A DNA stretch of 64,000 nt from Trichomonas vaginalis G3 (taxonomy: Eukaryota > Parabasalia > Trichomonadida > Trichomonadidae). Location: the NCBI RefSeq assembly GCF_026262505.1, contig NC_067206.1:15186205-15250204 (forward strand), in the 5' to 3' direction. Shown here piece by piece: positions 39,313 to 49,025 of this stretch. Every line of letters starts with the position of its first letter. The first letter of the stretch is position 1. The notes under the pieces were generated by a model that was not told the origin of the DNA, searched no databases, and worked only from the letters and a program-made list of their open reading frames with translations. Both the position numbers and the translations under genes were made by a program.

Positions 39313-42005
39313 GCAGCTCTGAACCAAGCGAACACAGACATATATGGTGGCATATAATCTTCACCCGAGCCTGTTGCATCTGTGATTCCAGCTACAACAT
39401 GTGTATGATTTCCTGTGGTTTCACAGAAAATACCTGTGCTAACATCTTTGGGGTCAGTTGTGATATCATATCTATGCATTCCCTGTCTATCCGAACCCGC
39501 TGCAAGATTTGTATAACCTCTTTTTGTTATTGAATGTGAATGGTTTCCTTCCACAGATGTTCTTCCACTGAACCTATGCATATGTGAAGGAAGGTTTTCA
39601 ATACCTATTTTCTTTGAACCACCAAAGTCCATTGATGAGTTAGAACAGTAAAGAAACTGATCAACAATCGGTTGCCAAACACCACCATAAAGGGTTTGCG
39701 GGCTTGTTGAGCTCATTGATGTAAATATAGAACCAATTGGATACATCATGTCAAACATGTTAGAAGGTCTATAAGTATAATCTACTGTGGTGACATCGTT
39801 CAAATAAAACTCAAACGTATCTCCAGGATGAATAGTTAAGTTTGTTCCATCTTTTTTGTGGAACACAAGTTCAATAGATTTACCATGACTCAATGTATAG
39901 TAACTTGGACCTTTTTCTGATGGATCAATGTTATAATTTATAAATATTGCAACTTTACCCATATCATTATTACCAAAGCTAACTGTAATGCTTTCAGGTA
40001 TTCCATTGTTTACAGATGCATTAGAGATCTTTGAGATCTGTTCATTAACATAAGTTTTGTCTGCTTTGTTGTCTAACAGAACTGGTAACTCATGTGCTTT
40101 AAAGTTGTTATAACTCATAGACATATTATATGCAGTACCATTCAAATTTTGCAAGGTCTCTGTTAAACTCATATGAGGATCTTCTTGTGGAGCACTTGAG
40201 CCTAAAGTATAGTTCAAGATAATGTCATCAGCTCTTATTTTCTTGATTTGAACTGGTTGGTCATTATCAGCTCCTATTTTATTGATTATAACAGGTTTGT
40301 CTTCTCTTGAACGAATTGATTTAACTGTCAAAGGTTCAGTGAACTCATTATTTTTCAAAGGAATCAATGTTGTATTGATGTTTTCACTATTAATATATAC
40401 TTCTTTTGCATCAATACCAGATGGGAATGAAACTCTTTCATTAACTTTAACTGTTGTACCATCACCTGGGTAAATATCTTTCTCTGGACCTTTGATTGTC
40501 TTAAGTATGACAGACTGTGATAAAGTATATTCTTTAGATGCAACTTTACGTATCTCTTCGTCAACATAACTTTTGTCAGCTTTGTCTGCAATCTTAAGTG
40601 CAGTTCTTCCTCCATTATTTTTGTTCTCCTCAACTTTCTTCGCTAATTCAGCAAGAATGAGATAAAGATAATCAGTAAGGTCATCAGTACCAGACATATT
40701 AATATTATTGTTCTTTCTTGATGTATTAGCAACTTTCACTAAGGTCACAAAATCAGGGTACAAAGTACTTAACGTAGAAATGATTGTTTTTGGTCCAGGA
40801 TCTTTCTCTTCTTCATCATTAGCATCACGTGGCATTGGAATTGGTTCCAAAGGTCCAGTCACATCAAAACTCTCAAGTTCCATATAACCTTCATTTCTGA
40901 ATCTTTCTATATGAGTTATCTTCTGGAAACTTGTTTTAGTCTTTTCAACTAAATTTTTTATTCCATCCACAAAACCTCCTTTATGATTTGGACCAAGATT
41001 ACCCAGAGTGTCAAGAACAGTATCTATACCTTCTTGACTTTCAACAAAAGCCCAAAGAGCATTTATTTGACTCTGGAGTGATATCCATGAGGCTGCAGTA
41101 GCACCGGCGTTTGCTATGGCAAAGATGAATGATAAAGGGTTGAACTTAAGACCAGATTCTTTATCTTTGACAATTTCAACGAAGTCATTGATATTTTTCT
41201 TCAAGTATTCCTTAGTCAGAAGAACTCCATCGCCAGCTATACCAGTTGCTTTTGTCTTTCCTTTAACATCAAATGTGATTGGTTTCTTCAATAAAATAAC
41301 TTCTGGTGTTGTACTGATGCTATCATTAGTGGAGAAAAATTCTCCGACATGACTTGCTAAGTATTCTTTCGTCAATAATGTTCCATCACCAACAATACCA
41401 GTTGCTTTTGGACCATCTTCTGTGAATGTCAATGGTTTCTTTAACATAACTTTATCTAAGTATATTGCAATACCACTATTTTGTACTTGTTCATGACCTA
41501 ATATATAAGCAAATGCTGCGTTTAAAGCATTATACAATGTATCTTCTTTAAATGTTAATTGACTGTTTTCAATCATTGGTATATTGAACAGTGTAGACCT
41601 TGGGTCAAAATGAACTCCATGGTCAATCGATAATAACCGTTTAACATGATATATTATAGTCTCTAATGCTTCATTAATATTTACCTCACGAGTTTCTTGC
41701 AAACCATTACTCGCCATACATGAAAACATATAATCTCTATCAGTTGTGAAGAATGGAGCATCTAAGTAATTATTCTCTACTTTTGTCACACGATTCTGTA
41801 ACGCTTGAAGGTATTGATTTAAGTCTGTTTCAACAATTGTACCATCTGGTTGCTCGATAGGTAATATACCAGGACCGATGGTAATGTCTTCATCAGCACC
41901 TTCTTTATGTATGACTAAAGCATTATCAGTAATTCTGAGAGTATATTCTTTATATTGAAGTACGCTAGACTTATAACATTCATATGCATATGGAACAACA
42001 CTCAT
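39309..42005 (-). CDS. Maverick large fibre-like protein with phage tail-collar C-terminus
   Basis: 898 residues. The N-terminal 750 residues are beta-rich and repetitive in pattern (pairs of ATGIVGDGTLLTKEYL-like segments near 210-280), as in trimeric fibres. The last 145 residues match the tail-collar/receptor-binding type of phage tail fibres: GSIFTSMSSTSPQTLYGGVW (about 757-776), FGGSKKIGIENLPSHMH (about 793-809), GNHSH and NHTH metal-binding-like His motifs, and a final MPPYMSVFAWFRAA. That signature is classic for bacteriophage tail fibres and rare in eukaryotic elements. It is likely the attachment spike of the particle. Divergent from the penton-like gene. Confidence 0.8.
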   Translation of the reverse strand: MSVVPYAYECYKSSVLQYKEYTLRITDNALVIHKEGADEDITIGPGILPIEQPDGTIVETDLNQYLQALQNRVTKVENNYLDAPFFTTDRDYMFSCMASNGLQETREVNINEALETIIYHVKRLLSIDHGVHFDPRSTLFNIPMIENSQLTFKEDTLYNALNAAFAYILGHEQVQNSGIAIYLDKVMLKKPLTFTEDGPKATGIVGDGTLLTKEYLASHVGEFFSTNDSISTTPEVILLKKPITFDVKGKTKATGIAGDGVLLTKEYLKKNINDFVEIVKDKESGLKFNPLSFIFAIANAGATAASWISLQSQINALWAFVESQEGIDTVLDTLGNLGPNHKGGFVDGIKNLVEKTKTSFQKITHIERFRNEGYMELESFDVTGPLEPIPMPRDANDEEEKDPGPKTIISTLSTLYPDFVTLVKVANTSRKNNNINMSGTDDLTDYLYLILAELAKKVEENKNNGGRTALKIADKADKSYVDEEIRKVASKEYTLSQSVILKTIKGPEKDIYPGDGTTVKVNERVSFPSGIDAKEVYINSENINTTLIPLKNNEFTEPLTVKSIRSREDKPVIINKIGADNDQPVQIKKIRADDIILNYTLGSSAPQEDPHMSLTETLQNLNGTAYNMSMSYNNFKAHELPVLLDNKADKTYVNEQISKISNASVNNGIPESITVSFGNNDMGKVAIFINYNIDPSEKGPSYYTLSHGKSIELVFHKKDGTNLTIHPGDTFEFYLNDVTTVDYTYRPSNMFDMMYPIGSIFTSMSSTSPQTLYGGVWQPIVDQFLYCSNSSMDFGGSKKIGIENLPSHMHRFSGRTSVEGNHSHSITKRGYTNLAAGSDRQGMHRYDITTDPKDVSTGIFCETTGNHTHVVAGITDATGSGEDYMPPYMSVFAWFRAA

Positions 42006-42024
42006 TCTTTTACTACATATAAAA
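42006..42024. promoter_or_regulatory. Compact bidirectional promoter, second instance
   Basis: TCTTTTACTACATATAAAA lies between two divergent starts. Its complement is nearly the same as the 18-base spacer at 9046-9063, which also serves a divergent pair containing a virion gene. Confidence 0.5.
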
Positions 42025-42867
42025 ATGATGTATTATCTACAATCGACTGATCCTAATAACTACGGGACAATACAGTTTCAAGCAGATCCTAACATGGGGC
42101 ATCCAAGTAAGATAAAGATGAGAGTAAAAAGTGTCAGTACTATGGCGAACTTTATTGTTTGTGACGAAACAGATTATTTTGTCTTACAGTTAGACGAAGA
42201 TGGAGAAGAAAAGGTGTGTACATTTAAGTCAGCTCTTTCATTTGATATGGATACTATTGTATCAAAACTACAAGAGATTGTAACAAAACAGTTTGATTAT
42301 TATAACAAGAAAAAAGGTCAACATAATGTAACAGTTTCACTGAGTGCTACGAATCAACTTATATTTACGTCACAGGACAAAGGACATAAAGTCTATTTAA
42401 AAGATGCTTCACATAGAGCAAATCTTATTTTAGGTGCATATGGAATAGAACTACCTATTGTACATAATTATTATCTACAAATGCCAAAACCACCTATGCT
42501 CAACTTCGGGTATCAGTTATACCTTCGTTCATCAATGTCTGTCATCTCTGGGTTCAATAATATTGACCAAGTTGATGATCGAAGAAAGATCATGTACAGA
42601 TCTACATGTTATAACATCAATGAGTTCTGGATATCTGGTAAACCACTTATATGTAAGGAATCCTCACCATGGATAGATGCATTTCCATGGGAACTAACTA
42701 ATGTTACGTTTACCTTAGTTGACTTCCAAGATCAGCCTGTTCGATTATTGTCACCAATGTTTATGGTGATAGAGATTAAACCAGATAAGCCAGAAGTTAG
42801 AGAAACCAATGATGTCAGTGATGATGATACAGAATCTTCGTACGATTATGATTACGATGACGATTAA
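42025..42867 (+). CDS. Maverick minor capsid (penton-like, single jelly roll) candidate
   Basis: 280 residues. Length, position beside the fibre gene, beta-rich pattern and the C-terminal signature LTNVTFTLVDFQDQPVRLLS then MFMVIEI fit Polinton minor capsid proteins, which form the fivefold vertices. The tail is strongly acidic and Tyr-rich (DDDTESSYDYDYDDD), unusual for a penton and perhaps a contact point for the fibre. The assignment rests on pattern, not on a database match. Confidence 0.6.
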   Translation: MMYYLQSTDPNNYGTIQFQADPNMGHPSKIKMRVKSVSTMANFIVCDETDYFVLQLDEDGEEKVCTFKSALSFDMDTIVSKLQEIVTKQFDYYNKKKGQHNVTVSLSATNQLIFTSQDKGHKVYLKDASHRANLILGAYGIELPIVHNYYLQMPKPPMLNFGYQLYLRSSMSVISGFNNIDQVDDRRKIMYRSTCYNINEFWISGKPLICKESSPWIDAFPWELTNVTFTLVDFQDQPVRLLSPMFMVIEIKPDKPEVRETNDVSDDDTESSYDYDYDDD

Positions 42868-42910
42868 AAAAAAATAACGTATATTTTTTTATCGGTTATA
42901 AAAGACCAAC

Positions 42911-45900
42911 ATGCTCAATGCTATAAAAGGATTAGTTAATAACCTTTCACCAGAAGATAAGAAAGGTATGCTTGATATGTTTGGGATCAAAATGCCTAAG
43001 AAAGCTAAAGACATTACCAATAAATTAGCTCTGGCAATTAAGAATCAAGGAGGTACAGGAAGTGTAGCAGATATTTTCAAGAATGCTAAGAGCTTCTATG
43101 ATGACTACAATGGTATCATGAATGTTCCAGCTTCAAATTCCCCAGTTGCTTTAGATCACGATCAGAGATCTCATAATAGAGCGTTAATGGAGATGCAACC
43201 AATATACTCAGACCCTCCACCAAAGATTGATGAGAGCGAATTAGCATACAAAGAAATACAGAATGCCTTTTACGTTGTTAAGAACATTAATGGTCAAAAA
43301 CTTCCTGATGAGAAATGGTTAGACCCAATAACTAAAGCAGGAGAAAGATTCATTATGTTTAACATTGACCAATACAGTCCAAGAGGAAAAGATTACTTCA
43401 ACAAGATGTTTCCAAGAGTTATGGCAAAGTTCATTGGACAGATAGACCTTTTCAAACAGAAGTGGACATTCTATTACGACTTTGATGAGAAGAGAAACAT
43501 TTTGCGTCATTTGAACATCAATACAATGGGATCATTAGTTCATCAGTTACTTAATGAAGCTCCAATAGCAGAAGTACAAGAATTAGCATCTAAAGTCCTT
43601 GAATCAAACTATGACTTCTTCCTTTGTAGTATTCCTTCGTTAAGGAAGATCGAGATCTTTGACTATACAGCTTATTCAGATGTTGATGCTTCTGCTTTGA
43701 GAAAAGGAACGTACACACCATATAAACTCACAGCTGAAGAACAAGTTATGTTAGATACGATGAGAGCAGCAGGTCAAGAAAAGATCGCACTCAAGATCAT
43801 CAAACAAAACCATTCAAAGAAGAGAAACAGGTCACGTAATGGTCAGCTTTGGACATGGACATGCAAATTACCTATTAACTTAGAGAGGTATCAGATCTTC
43901 AACGAACTTAATGCAGAGACAGCAAAGAAGATGATGAAAGATTCATGTTTCATCTACGCTTGTATTCAAGCTGGTGTTGACGAAGCAACAATTAATCATA
44001 TGAGGGAAATCATTCGTGTCAAAGATTTTCCAATGTCAAAGATTAAGGTTATTGCCAAAGAAACAGGAATAAGGTTCCATGTCATCAAATACAACGAGAA
44101 GTATTCAAATCATTCATATACTTATGAACCAGATGAAGAACCAAAGATGACAGTAGAACTTTTATTAATGTATGACCACTACATGTTGAACGAAAAGCTT
44201 CCAATAAGTTCAATGTTCATCAAGAACTATGAAGATGTTTGTAAGTTGTGCAAGGATTGGACTTTAGAGAAGAAGATGTTAGTTAACAGAAGATATGAAA
44301 CAAGGTATGCAATTAACTCAAAGTTAGTTACACCACTTGCAAAAGTCATTGAACTCTTGTTTGCTAACAATTATTTCGAACCAATTAGAACAGGAGAACT
44401 TTGCACATACTTCACAACGATGTATAATGAGAACCTTGAAGAAATGATTGACCTCACATACAATGAGCGTTATTGCGCAAGGATGAAGAAAGATTGGAGT
44501 TCAGAGACGAAGAAAGACATGAAGTTCCCAAGAGAACATGTTTTCTTTGCTGACTTCGAAGCATCAACTGATGGAAACATTCACAAAGCATACAACATTT
44601 GTTTCATGGAAGATGACGATGATGGTTATACATCAATTTGGGGAAGTGACTGTGCGTCAAAATTCCTCGAAGCTTTACCAGATAAGAGTTTAGTTTATTT
44701 CCACAACTTATCGTACGATGTCACTTTTCTCATGTCTCAGTTAGAAGAGATTACAGGAACTCCAATCATCAAAGGTTCACAAACGATGCAGATACAAGGA
44801 AAGTACAAAGGAAAACTTCTCTGCTTCAAAGACTCTTATGCAATCATCTCAACTAAGTTGGAAAGATTCCCTGAAATGTTTCACCTCACTAGTGGTGAAA
44901 AAGAAGTTTTCCCATATAATTACTACACGGAAGAGTTAGTTAATACAACTAAAGTTGGTAACATCGATGATGCCATGAATCATGTCAAAGATATTGAAGC
45001 TTTTAATGAGAACATTGAGAAGATTGAAGATTGCAAGATTGATGATGAACACTTTGACATGGAAGTTTATTCGTCATTCTATTGCGGTCAAGATGTACGC
45101 ATTTTACGAGATGGCTTTCTTAAGTTCCGCAATGACCTCATGACTGAGTTTGAAATAGATGCTTATGATTATGTTTCAATAAGTTCTATCTCAAACAAAC
45201 TCTTTGAGAAGAGAGTATATTGGAAGAACGGTAATCTCTTTGATCTTGCAGGAAAACCTCGTGAATATATTTCCAAGTGTATTCAAGGAGGAAGATGCAT
45301 GCTAGCTGAGAACAAGAAGCAATACAATGAAGGAGAACTCATCACTGACTTCGATGCTGTATCATTGTATCCATCAGCAATTGCTAGACTTTACTGTTTA
45401 GAAGGAATTCCAAAAGTTATGACAGAAGAGATGAAGAGCAGTGAATACTTGTTGGAGCATCTCTTTGATGATGACCAAGCTGAACCAACAAAGGAAAAGT
45501 TCATCTCAGGATTTTACTGTCAGATCGAGATCTTGTCGATCGGTAAGAACTCAGCATTCCCATTGATTGTCGTCAATCCTGACATCAACCCTGACTTACA
45601 TGTTGCCAGAAGTTCCAATACATGCTGCAAGATGTTCGTAGACCACATTACGCTTCAAGATCTGATCAAGTTCCAAGAGATCTCATGCAAAGTCATTGAT
45701 GGATACTATTATGATGGAAAAAGGGACATGACAATAAGGAATGAAGTTAAGAAGCTCTTCGAATTACGTGCTAAGTATAAGAAGGAAGGTAATCCGATAC
45801 AAGAGATCATCAAACTTCTTTTGAACAGTATCTATGGTAAGACGATATTAAAGCCCATTGACAAAAAGATTCGTTTCATCAAGGACAATAAGCTCACTGA

Positions 45901-46600
45901 CTATATCATTAAGAACTATAATGACATACAGACAATAGAGTTCATCCCCGATTCCGAACTTTCATGTGTAAAGTCATTTAAACCTATCGTTCGTCACTTT
46001 AACTATTGTCCATTAGGTGTTTCAATCCTTTCTATGTCCAAACGAATCATGAATGAAGTATTCTTCACAGCAGAAGATTTGGGCTTGAAGTTGTTCTATC
46101 AGGATACAGATAGTTTACACTTGTATGAGAAGGACTTAGATAAGTTAGCAGAAGAATACAAGAGAAGGTATAACAGAGAACTCATTGGAAAAGCACTGGG
46201 TCAATTTCATTCAGACTTTGCAGAGATTACTGCAGGACATATGTCTAAGGCACAAAGATCTATATTCGTTGGAAAGAAGACTTACCTCGACGAATTAACC
46301 AATGACCTCAAGGAAATTGCTTTCCACTGTCGAATGAAGGGAATCACACAGGACGTAATTGCACTTACTGCAAACCAAATGTTCCCAGATGCGATACAAG
46401 TACATTATGACGAGAAGAAAGGTTTGTTCTTCCCTGAGAAAGTTGGGGAAAAATATAGCATCGTGGAATTGTACAAATCTCTTTATGAAGGTGATGAGAT
46501 AACCTTTGACTTGTGCATTGGTTCGAAACCATGCTTCAACAAAAATAAGGACTTCACTATTTCAACGAAGTCATCTTTTGAACGTAAGTTAAAGTTCTAA
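42911..46600 (+). CDS. polB: Maverick protein-primed DNA polymerase B
   Basis: 1229 residues, the usual size for Polinton polymerases. Exonuclease motifs: Exo I FADFEASTDG (about 547-556) and Exo II HNLSYDVTFL (about 598-607). Polymerase motifs: A DFDAVSLYPSAI (about 813-824), B LLLNSIYGKT (about 968-977) and C QDTDSLHL (about 1064-1071). It copies the linear element from protein-primed ends in family B fashion. The N-terminal 530 residues hold no motif I recognise and in this family may include the terminal-protein region. It is preceded by TTTTTTTATCGGTTATAAAAG. It looks whole. Confidence 0.95.
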   Translation: MLNAIKGLVNNLSPEDKKGMLDMFGIKMPKKAKDITNKLALAIKNQGGTGSVADIFKNAKSFYDDYNGIMNVPASNSPVALDHDQRSHNRALMEMQPIYSDPPPKIDESELAYKEIQNAFYVVKNINGQKLPDEKWLDPITKAGERFIMFNIDQYSPRGKDYFNKMFPRVMAKFIGQIDLFKQKWTFYYDFDEKRNILRHLNINTMGSLVHQLLNEAPIAEVQELASKVLESNYDFFLCSIPSLRKIEIFDYTAYSDVDASALRKGTYTPYKLTAEEQVMLDTMRAAGQEKIALKIIKQNHSKKRNRSRNGQLWTWTCKLPINLERYQIFNELNAETAKKMMKDSCFIYACIQAGVDEATINHMREIIRVKDFPMSKIKVIAKETGIRFHVIKYNEKYSNHSYTYEPDEEPKMTVELLLMYDHYMLNEKLPISSMFIKNYEDVCKLCKDWTLEKKMLVNRRYETRYAINSKLVTPLAKVIELLFANNYFEPIRTGELCTYFTTMYNENLEEMIDLTYNERYCARMKKDWSSETKKDMKFPREHVFFADFEASTDGNIHKAYNICFMEDDDDGYTSIWGSDCASKFLEALPDKSLVYFHNLSYDVTFLMSQLEEITGTPIIKGSQTMQIQGKYKGKLLCFKDSYAIISTKLERFPEMFHLTSGEKEVFPYNYYTEELVNTTKVGNIDDAMNHVKDIEAFNENIEKIEDCKIDDEHFDMEVYSSFYCGQDVRILRDGFLKFRNDLMTEFEIDAYDYVSISSISNKLFEKRVYWKNGNLFDLAGKPREYISKCIQGGRCMLAENKKQYNEGELITDFDAVSLYPSAIARLYCLEGIPKVMTEEMKSSEYLLEHLFDDDQAEPTKEKFISGFYCQIEILSIGKNSAFPLIVVNPDINPDLHVARSSNTCCKMFVDHITLQDLIKFQEISCKVIDGYYYDGKRDMTIRNEVKKLFELRAKYKKEGNPIQEIIKLLLNSIYGKTILKPIDKKIRFIKDNKLTDYIIKNYNDIQTIEFIPDSELSCVKSFKPIVRHFNYCPLGVSILSMSKRIMNEVFFTAEDLGLKLFYQDTDSLHLYEKDLDKLAEEYKRRYNRELIGKALGQFHSDFAEITAGHMSKAQRSIFVGKKTYLDELTNDLKEIAFHCRMKGITQDVIALTANQMFPDAIQVHYDEKKGLFFPEKVGEKYSIVELYKSLYEGDEITFDLCIGSKPCFNKNKDFTISTKSSFERKLKF

Positions 46601-46604
46601 ACAC

Positions 46605-46832
46605 TTACTTATTATTTTTCTTAGCTTCTTCCTCTTCTCTCAATTTCTTTGCAATCATTCGTGGATTCTTTGCGCGTCCAGCTGCTAATGCAGCTAATTG
46701 TTTCTCTGTGAGTTTACGCTTTGGTTTAGCTGGTTTCTCTTCTTGTGTTTGTTCTTTTGGTTTGAGTTCATTAAGTATTTCTTCACGAAGTTCATTCTTG
46801 AGTGCTTCTCTGTCGAAAGTATTCTCAGTCAT
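46605..46832 (-). CDS. Maverick small basic protein of 75 residues
   Basis: Start at MTENTFDREALK (46832), leaving 34 bases to the divergent gene at 46867. A helical acidic N-terminus is followed by a Lys/Arg/Ala-rich region (KLTEKQLAALAAGRAKNPRM), which resembles small DNA-condensing proteins. Convergent with the polymerase, four bases apart. Confidence 0.55.
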   Translation of the reverse strand: MTENTFDREALKNELREEILNELKPKEQTQEEKPAKPKRKLTEKQLAALAAGRAKNPRMIAKKLREEEEAKKNNK

Positions 46833-46866
46833 TTTGTTAGGAGTAAAAAATTTTATTAGGATAGAA

Positions 46867-47316
46867 ATGACGTCAAAACTTTCACCAAGTGAAAAGCAAT
46901 CAATCATATTGAATGAAGCTAAAGGAATACAACATCCATTATATTATGTTTGTCATATGAAGAATGGTTCAGTTCAAGTTAGAAAGAGAAAGGCACCATT
47001 GAATTCACCAGCTCCTGCCCCAGCTCCTGTTGTTCAAGAAGCTCCTAAAGTTGATGAGAAGAAAGAAGAAGAACAAGCATATACTAATAAAATGTTGTTA
47101 GAGATGATGACAAAGATATTAGAACGTAACAGTGTAGTTAATGAACCAAACATGGACCCAATTGAACGTGAGAAGGAAACTAAAGAGAATCAAGAATATG
47201 TTCAATCAATGGAAGAGAAAAGAATACACTTCGATGATGAACCAGAGCCTGAACCAGAACCTCCTAAACCTCAGCCACAAATAAGACGAATAATCCCAAG
47301 AATAAGAAGATTGTAA
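46867..47316 (+). CDS. Maverick 149-residue protein, paralog of the 78-residue basic protein
   Basis: Start at MTSKLSPSEKQ (46867), chosen because the longer frame from 46708 would overlap the divergent gene. The core LYYVCHMKNGSVQVRKRKAP matches the small proteins at 13864 and 32090. After it come an Ala/Pro stretch, a coiled coil (EKKEEEQAYTNKMLLEMMTK), an EPEPEPEPPKPQPQ tract and an Arg-rich end. It directly precedes the capsid candidate by 20 bases and may be an assembly or DNA-contact protein. Confidence 0.6.
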   Translation: MTSKLSPSEKQSIILNEAKGIQHPLYYVCHMKNGSVQVRKRKAPLNSPAPAPAPVVQEAPKVDEKKEEEQAYTNKMLLEMMTKILERNSVVNEPNMDPIEREKETKENQEYVQSMEEKRIHFDDEPEPEPEPPKPQPQIRRIIPRIRRL

Positions 47317-47336
47317 ATTTTTTATAGCTGAGAAAG

Positions 47337-49025
47337 ATGTTGAACGATAACCTCAATACATACAGTATTGCTGATTCCATCAGACAAGTAAGATATTATT
47401 TCGATCAAGTTGATGGGGCAGTTCCTATTGGAGATACTAACCATAGATATGTCCCAACAAAAGTGCCAGCTATGCCGACAAATACTATTGATAACGGTTA
47501 TATTACATTTAACATATCACCACCTGGTGAGAACATGATTGACTTATATAATACGTTCATTAGTGGTTATGTCGATGGTGAGTGCATAATTACAACAGAA
47601 ACTGAACCAGCTGATGAAAAAGTTCCTAAATATGATGGTGAAGTATATAAAGAAAGAGCTGTTGAGACAGCTCCTACAGGATCAAATGTTACAGCAATTA
47701 AAGCAATTGATACTAAATATGCTGGTGGCAAATCATGTGCACATCTTCCAGCAATTTGGTTGGGATACATTGATTCATTCTATGCTGTTGAATCATATCA
47801 ATTAATCGCTAATGGTAAAAGTGTTTATACACAAGATAATGCTAGAGAAGAAGGTTACATTACTTCTACTGCATCTACAACAGAAGCTATTAAGAAAGTT
47901 GATGTATTTAGTAAGGCTAGACATAAAGATGTTTTCAATAGATGTGATACAGTTCGTTCTGGACAGATTATTGAGTTCAATAAACCAATTAGTGGTGCAA
48001 CTACATTAAAGTTCCACATACCAATCAAGATTGACCTAAGAAGATTCCTAATACTTAATAACATTAGATTCCTTCCAGCGTTTGCTGGTAACTTACAACT
48101 TAAGGTTAAGTTCAGTATTGCTGGTATGGTTTGGACACCATTAAGTTATCAGGATATTCTACCATTACCGAACATGCAAGCCAATGTTACAAGCTATATT
48201 CCAATCACTAATCACTTCACTCCTATCTATGAAGGTATCAAAGTTATTGATACTGTAACTTGGAATGCCGATAAGAGTACGATATCATTTGGTACCAAGT
48301 TTATTAAGTTCACTAAGAAGAATGCAAACTTCTTTGAAATGATTACATACTGTAACTCATTCTCTTTGGACCCTAACATCTATAGTGATTTGGTGACAAG
48401 ATATTCGGCAAAGACTCTAAACTTCCCAATCAAAAGAATTGACTGCATTACTATGGATGGTTCAATGGCTAAAGGTGAAGGAACTCCTTGTACATTCACG
48501 GCAGCATTTACTCCATTATATGTGAACACCATTTATACACTATTTAAGAAAACACCTAATTATAACACTACCTATGAAAATCCATTGTTTGAACAAATTC
48601 AATTGAACTGTGGAGCATATGGTAACATACCCGCTGAGGCTCAAGCATCTAATGATCCAATCTTCTATGAGATGCAGGCAAATGCCACTAACAATAATAA
48701 CGATACTGTTGGCTTCAACTATGATGTCATGAGGTCTATCACAACCACATCAGTCCCTCAATTTGGAATCGAGTCAAATGACTTAGGTCATTACCTATGT
48801 GGATTCCCTTGCGAAACTGATTATACATTCCAACAGGGTCAGTTATCTAATTCACCTATTACATATAAGCTTACAGTTAAGCCAACAGCAGAGTCTATTA
48901 AATATACTGAGAAACCAGTGTTATGCTTCTTACGTCACGTTTGCCTCTCCATACAGATTAAACAGGTGGGACCACCTATCGTACTTCTCGACGATTATGA
49001 TTTATCAGCCCCTGCTAGTGAATAA
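47337..49025 (+). CDS. Maverick major capsid protein candidate (double jelly roll)
   Basis: 562 residues, the right size for Polinton double-jelly-roll capsid proteins. It is beta-rich throughout with two similar halves; distinctive stretches are KIDLRRFLILNNIRFLPAF, PLYVNTIYTLFKKTPNYN and GHYLCGFPCETDYTFQQGQ. Trimers of such proteins build the capsid facets. The last 50 or so codons lie inside the right terminal repeat, so the gene end is copied at the element's left end. It looks whole. Confidence 0.75.
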   Translation: MLNDNLNTYSIADSIRQVRYYFDQVDGAVPIGDTNHRYVPTKVPAMPTNTIDNGYITFNISPPGENMIDLYNTFISGYVDGECIITTETEPADEKVPKYDGEVYKERAVETAPTGSNVTAIKAIDTKYAGGKSCAHLPAIWLGYIDSFYAVESYQLIANGKSVYTQDNAREEGYITSTASTTEAIKKVDVFSKARHKDVFNRCDTVRSGQIIEFNKPISGATTLKFHIPIKIDLRRFLILNNIRFLPAFAGNLQLKVKFSIAGMVWTPLSYQDILPLPNMQANVTSYIPITNHFTPIYEGIKVIDTVTWNADKSTISFGTKFIKFTKKNANFFEMITYCNSFSLDPNIYSDLVTRYSAKTLNFPIKRIDCITMDGSMAKGEGTPCTFTAAFTPLYVNTIYTLFKKTPNYNTTYENPLFEQIQLNCGAYGNIPAEAQASNDPIFYEMQANATNNNNDTVGFNYDVMRSITTTSVPQFGIESNDLGHYLCGFPCETDYTFQQGQLSNSPITYKLTVKPTAESIKYTEKPVLCFLRHVCLSIQIKQVGPPIVLLDDYDLSAPASE

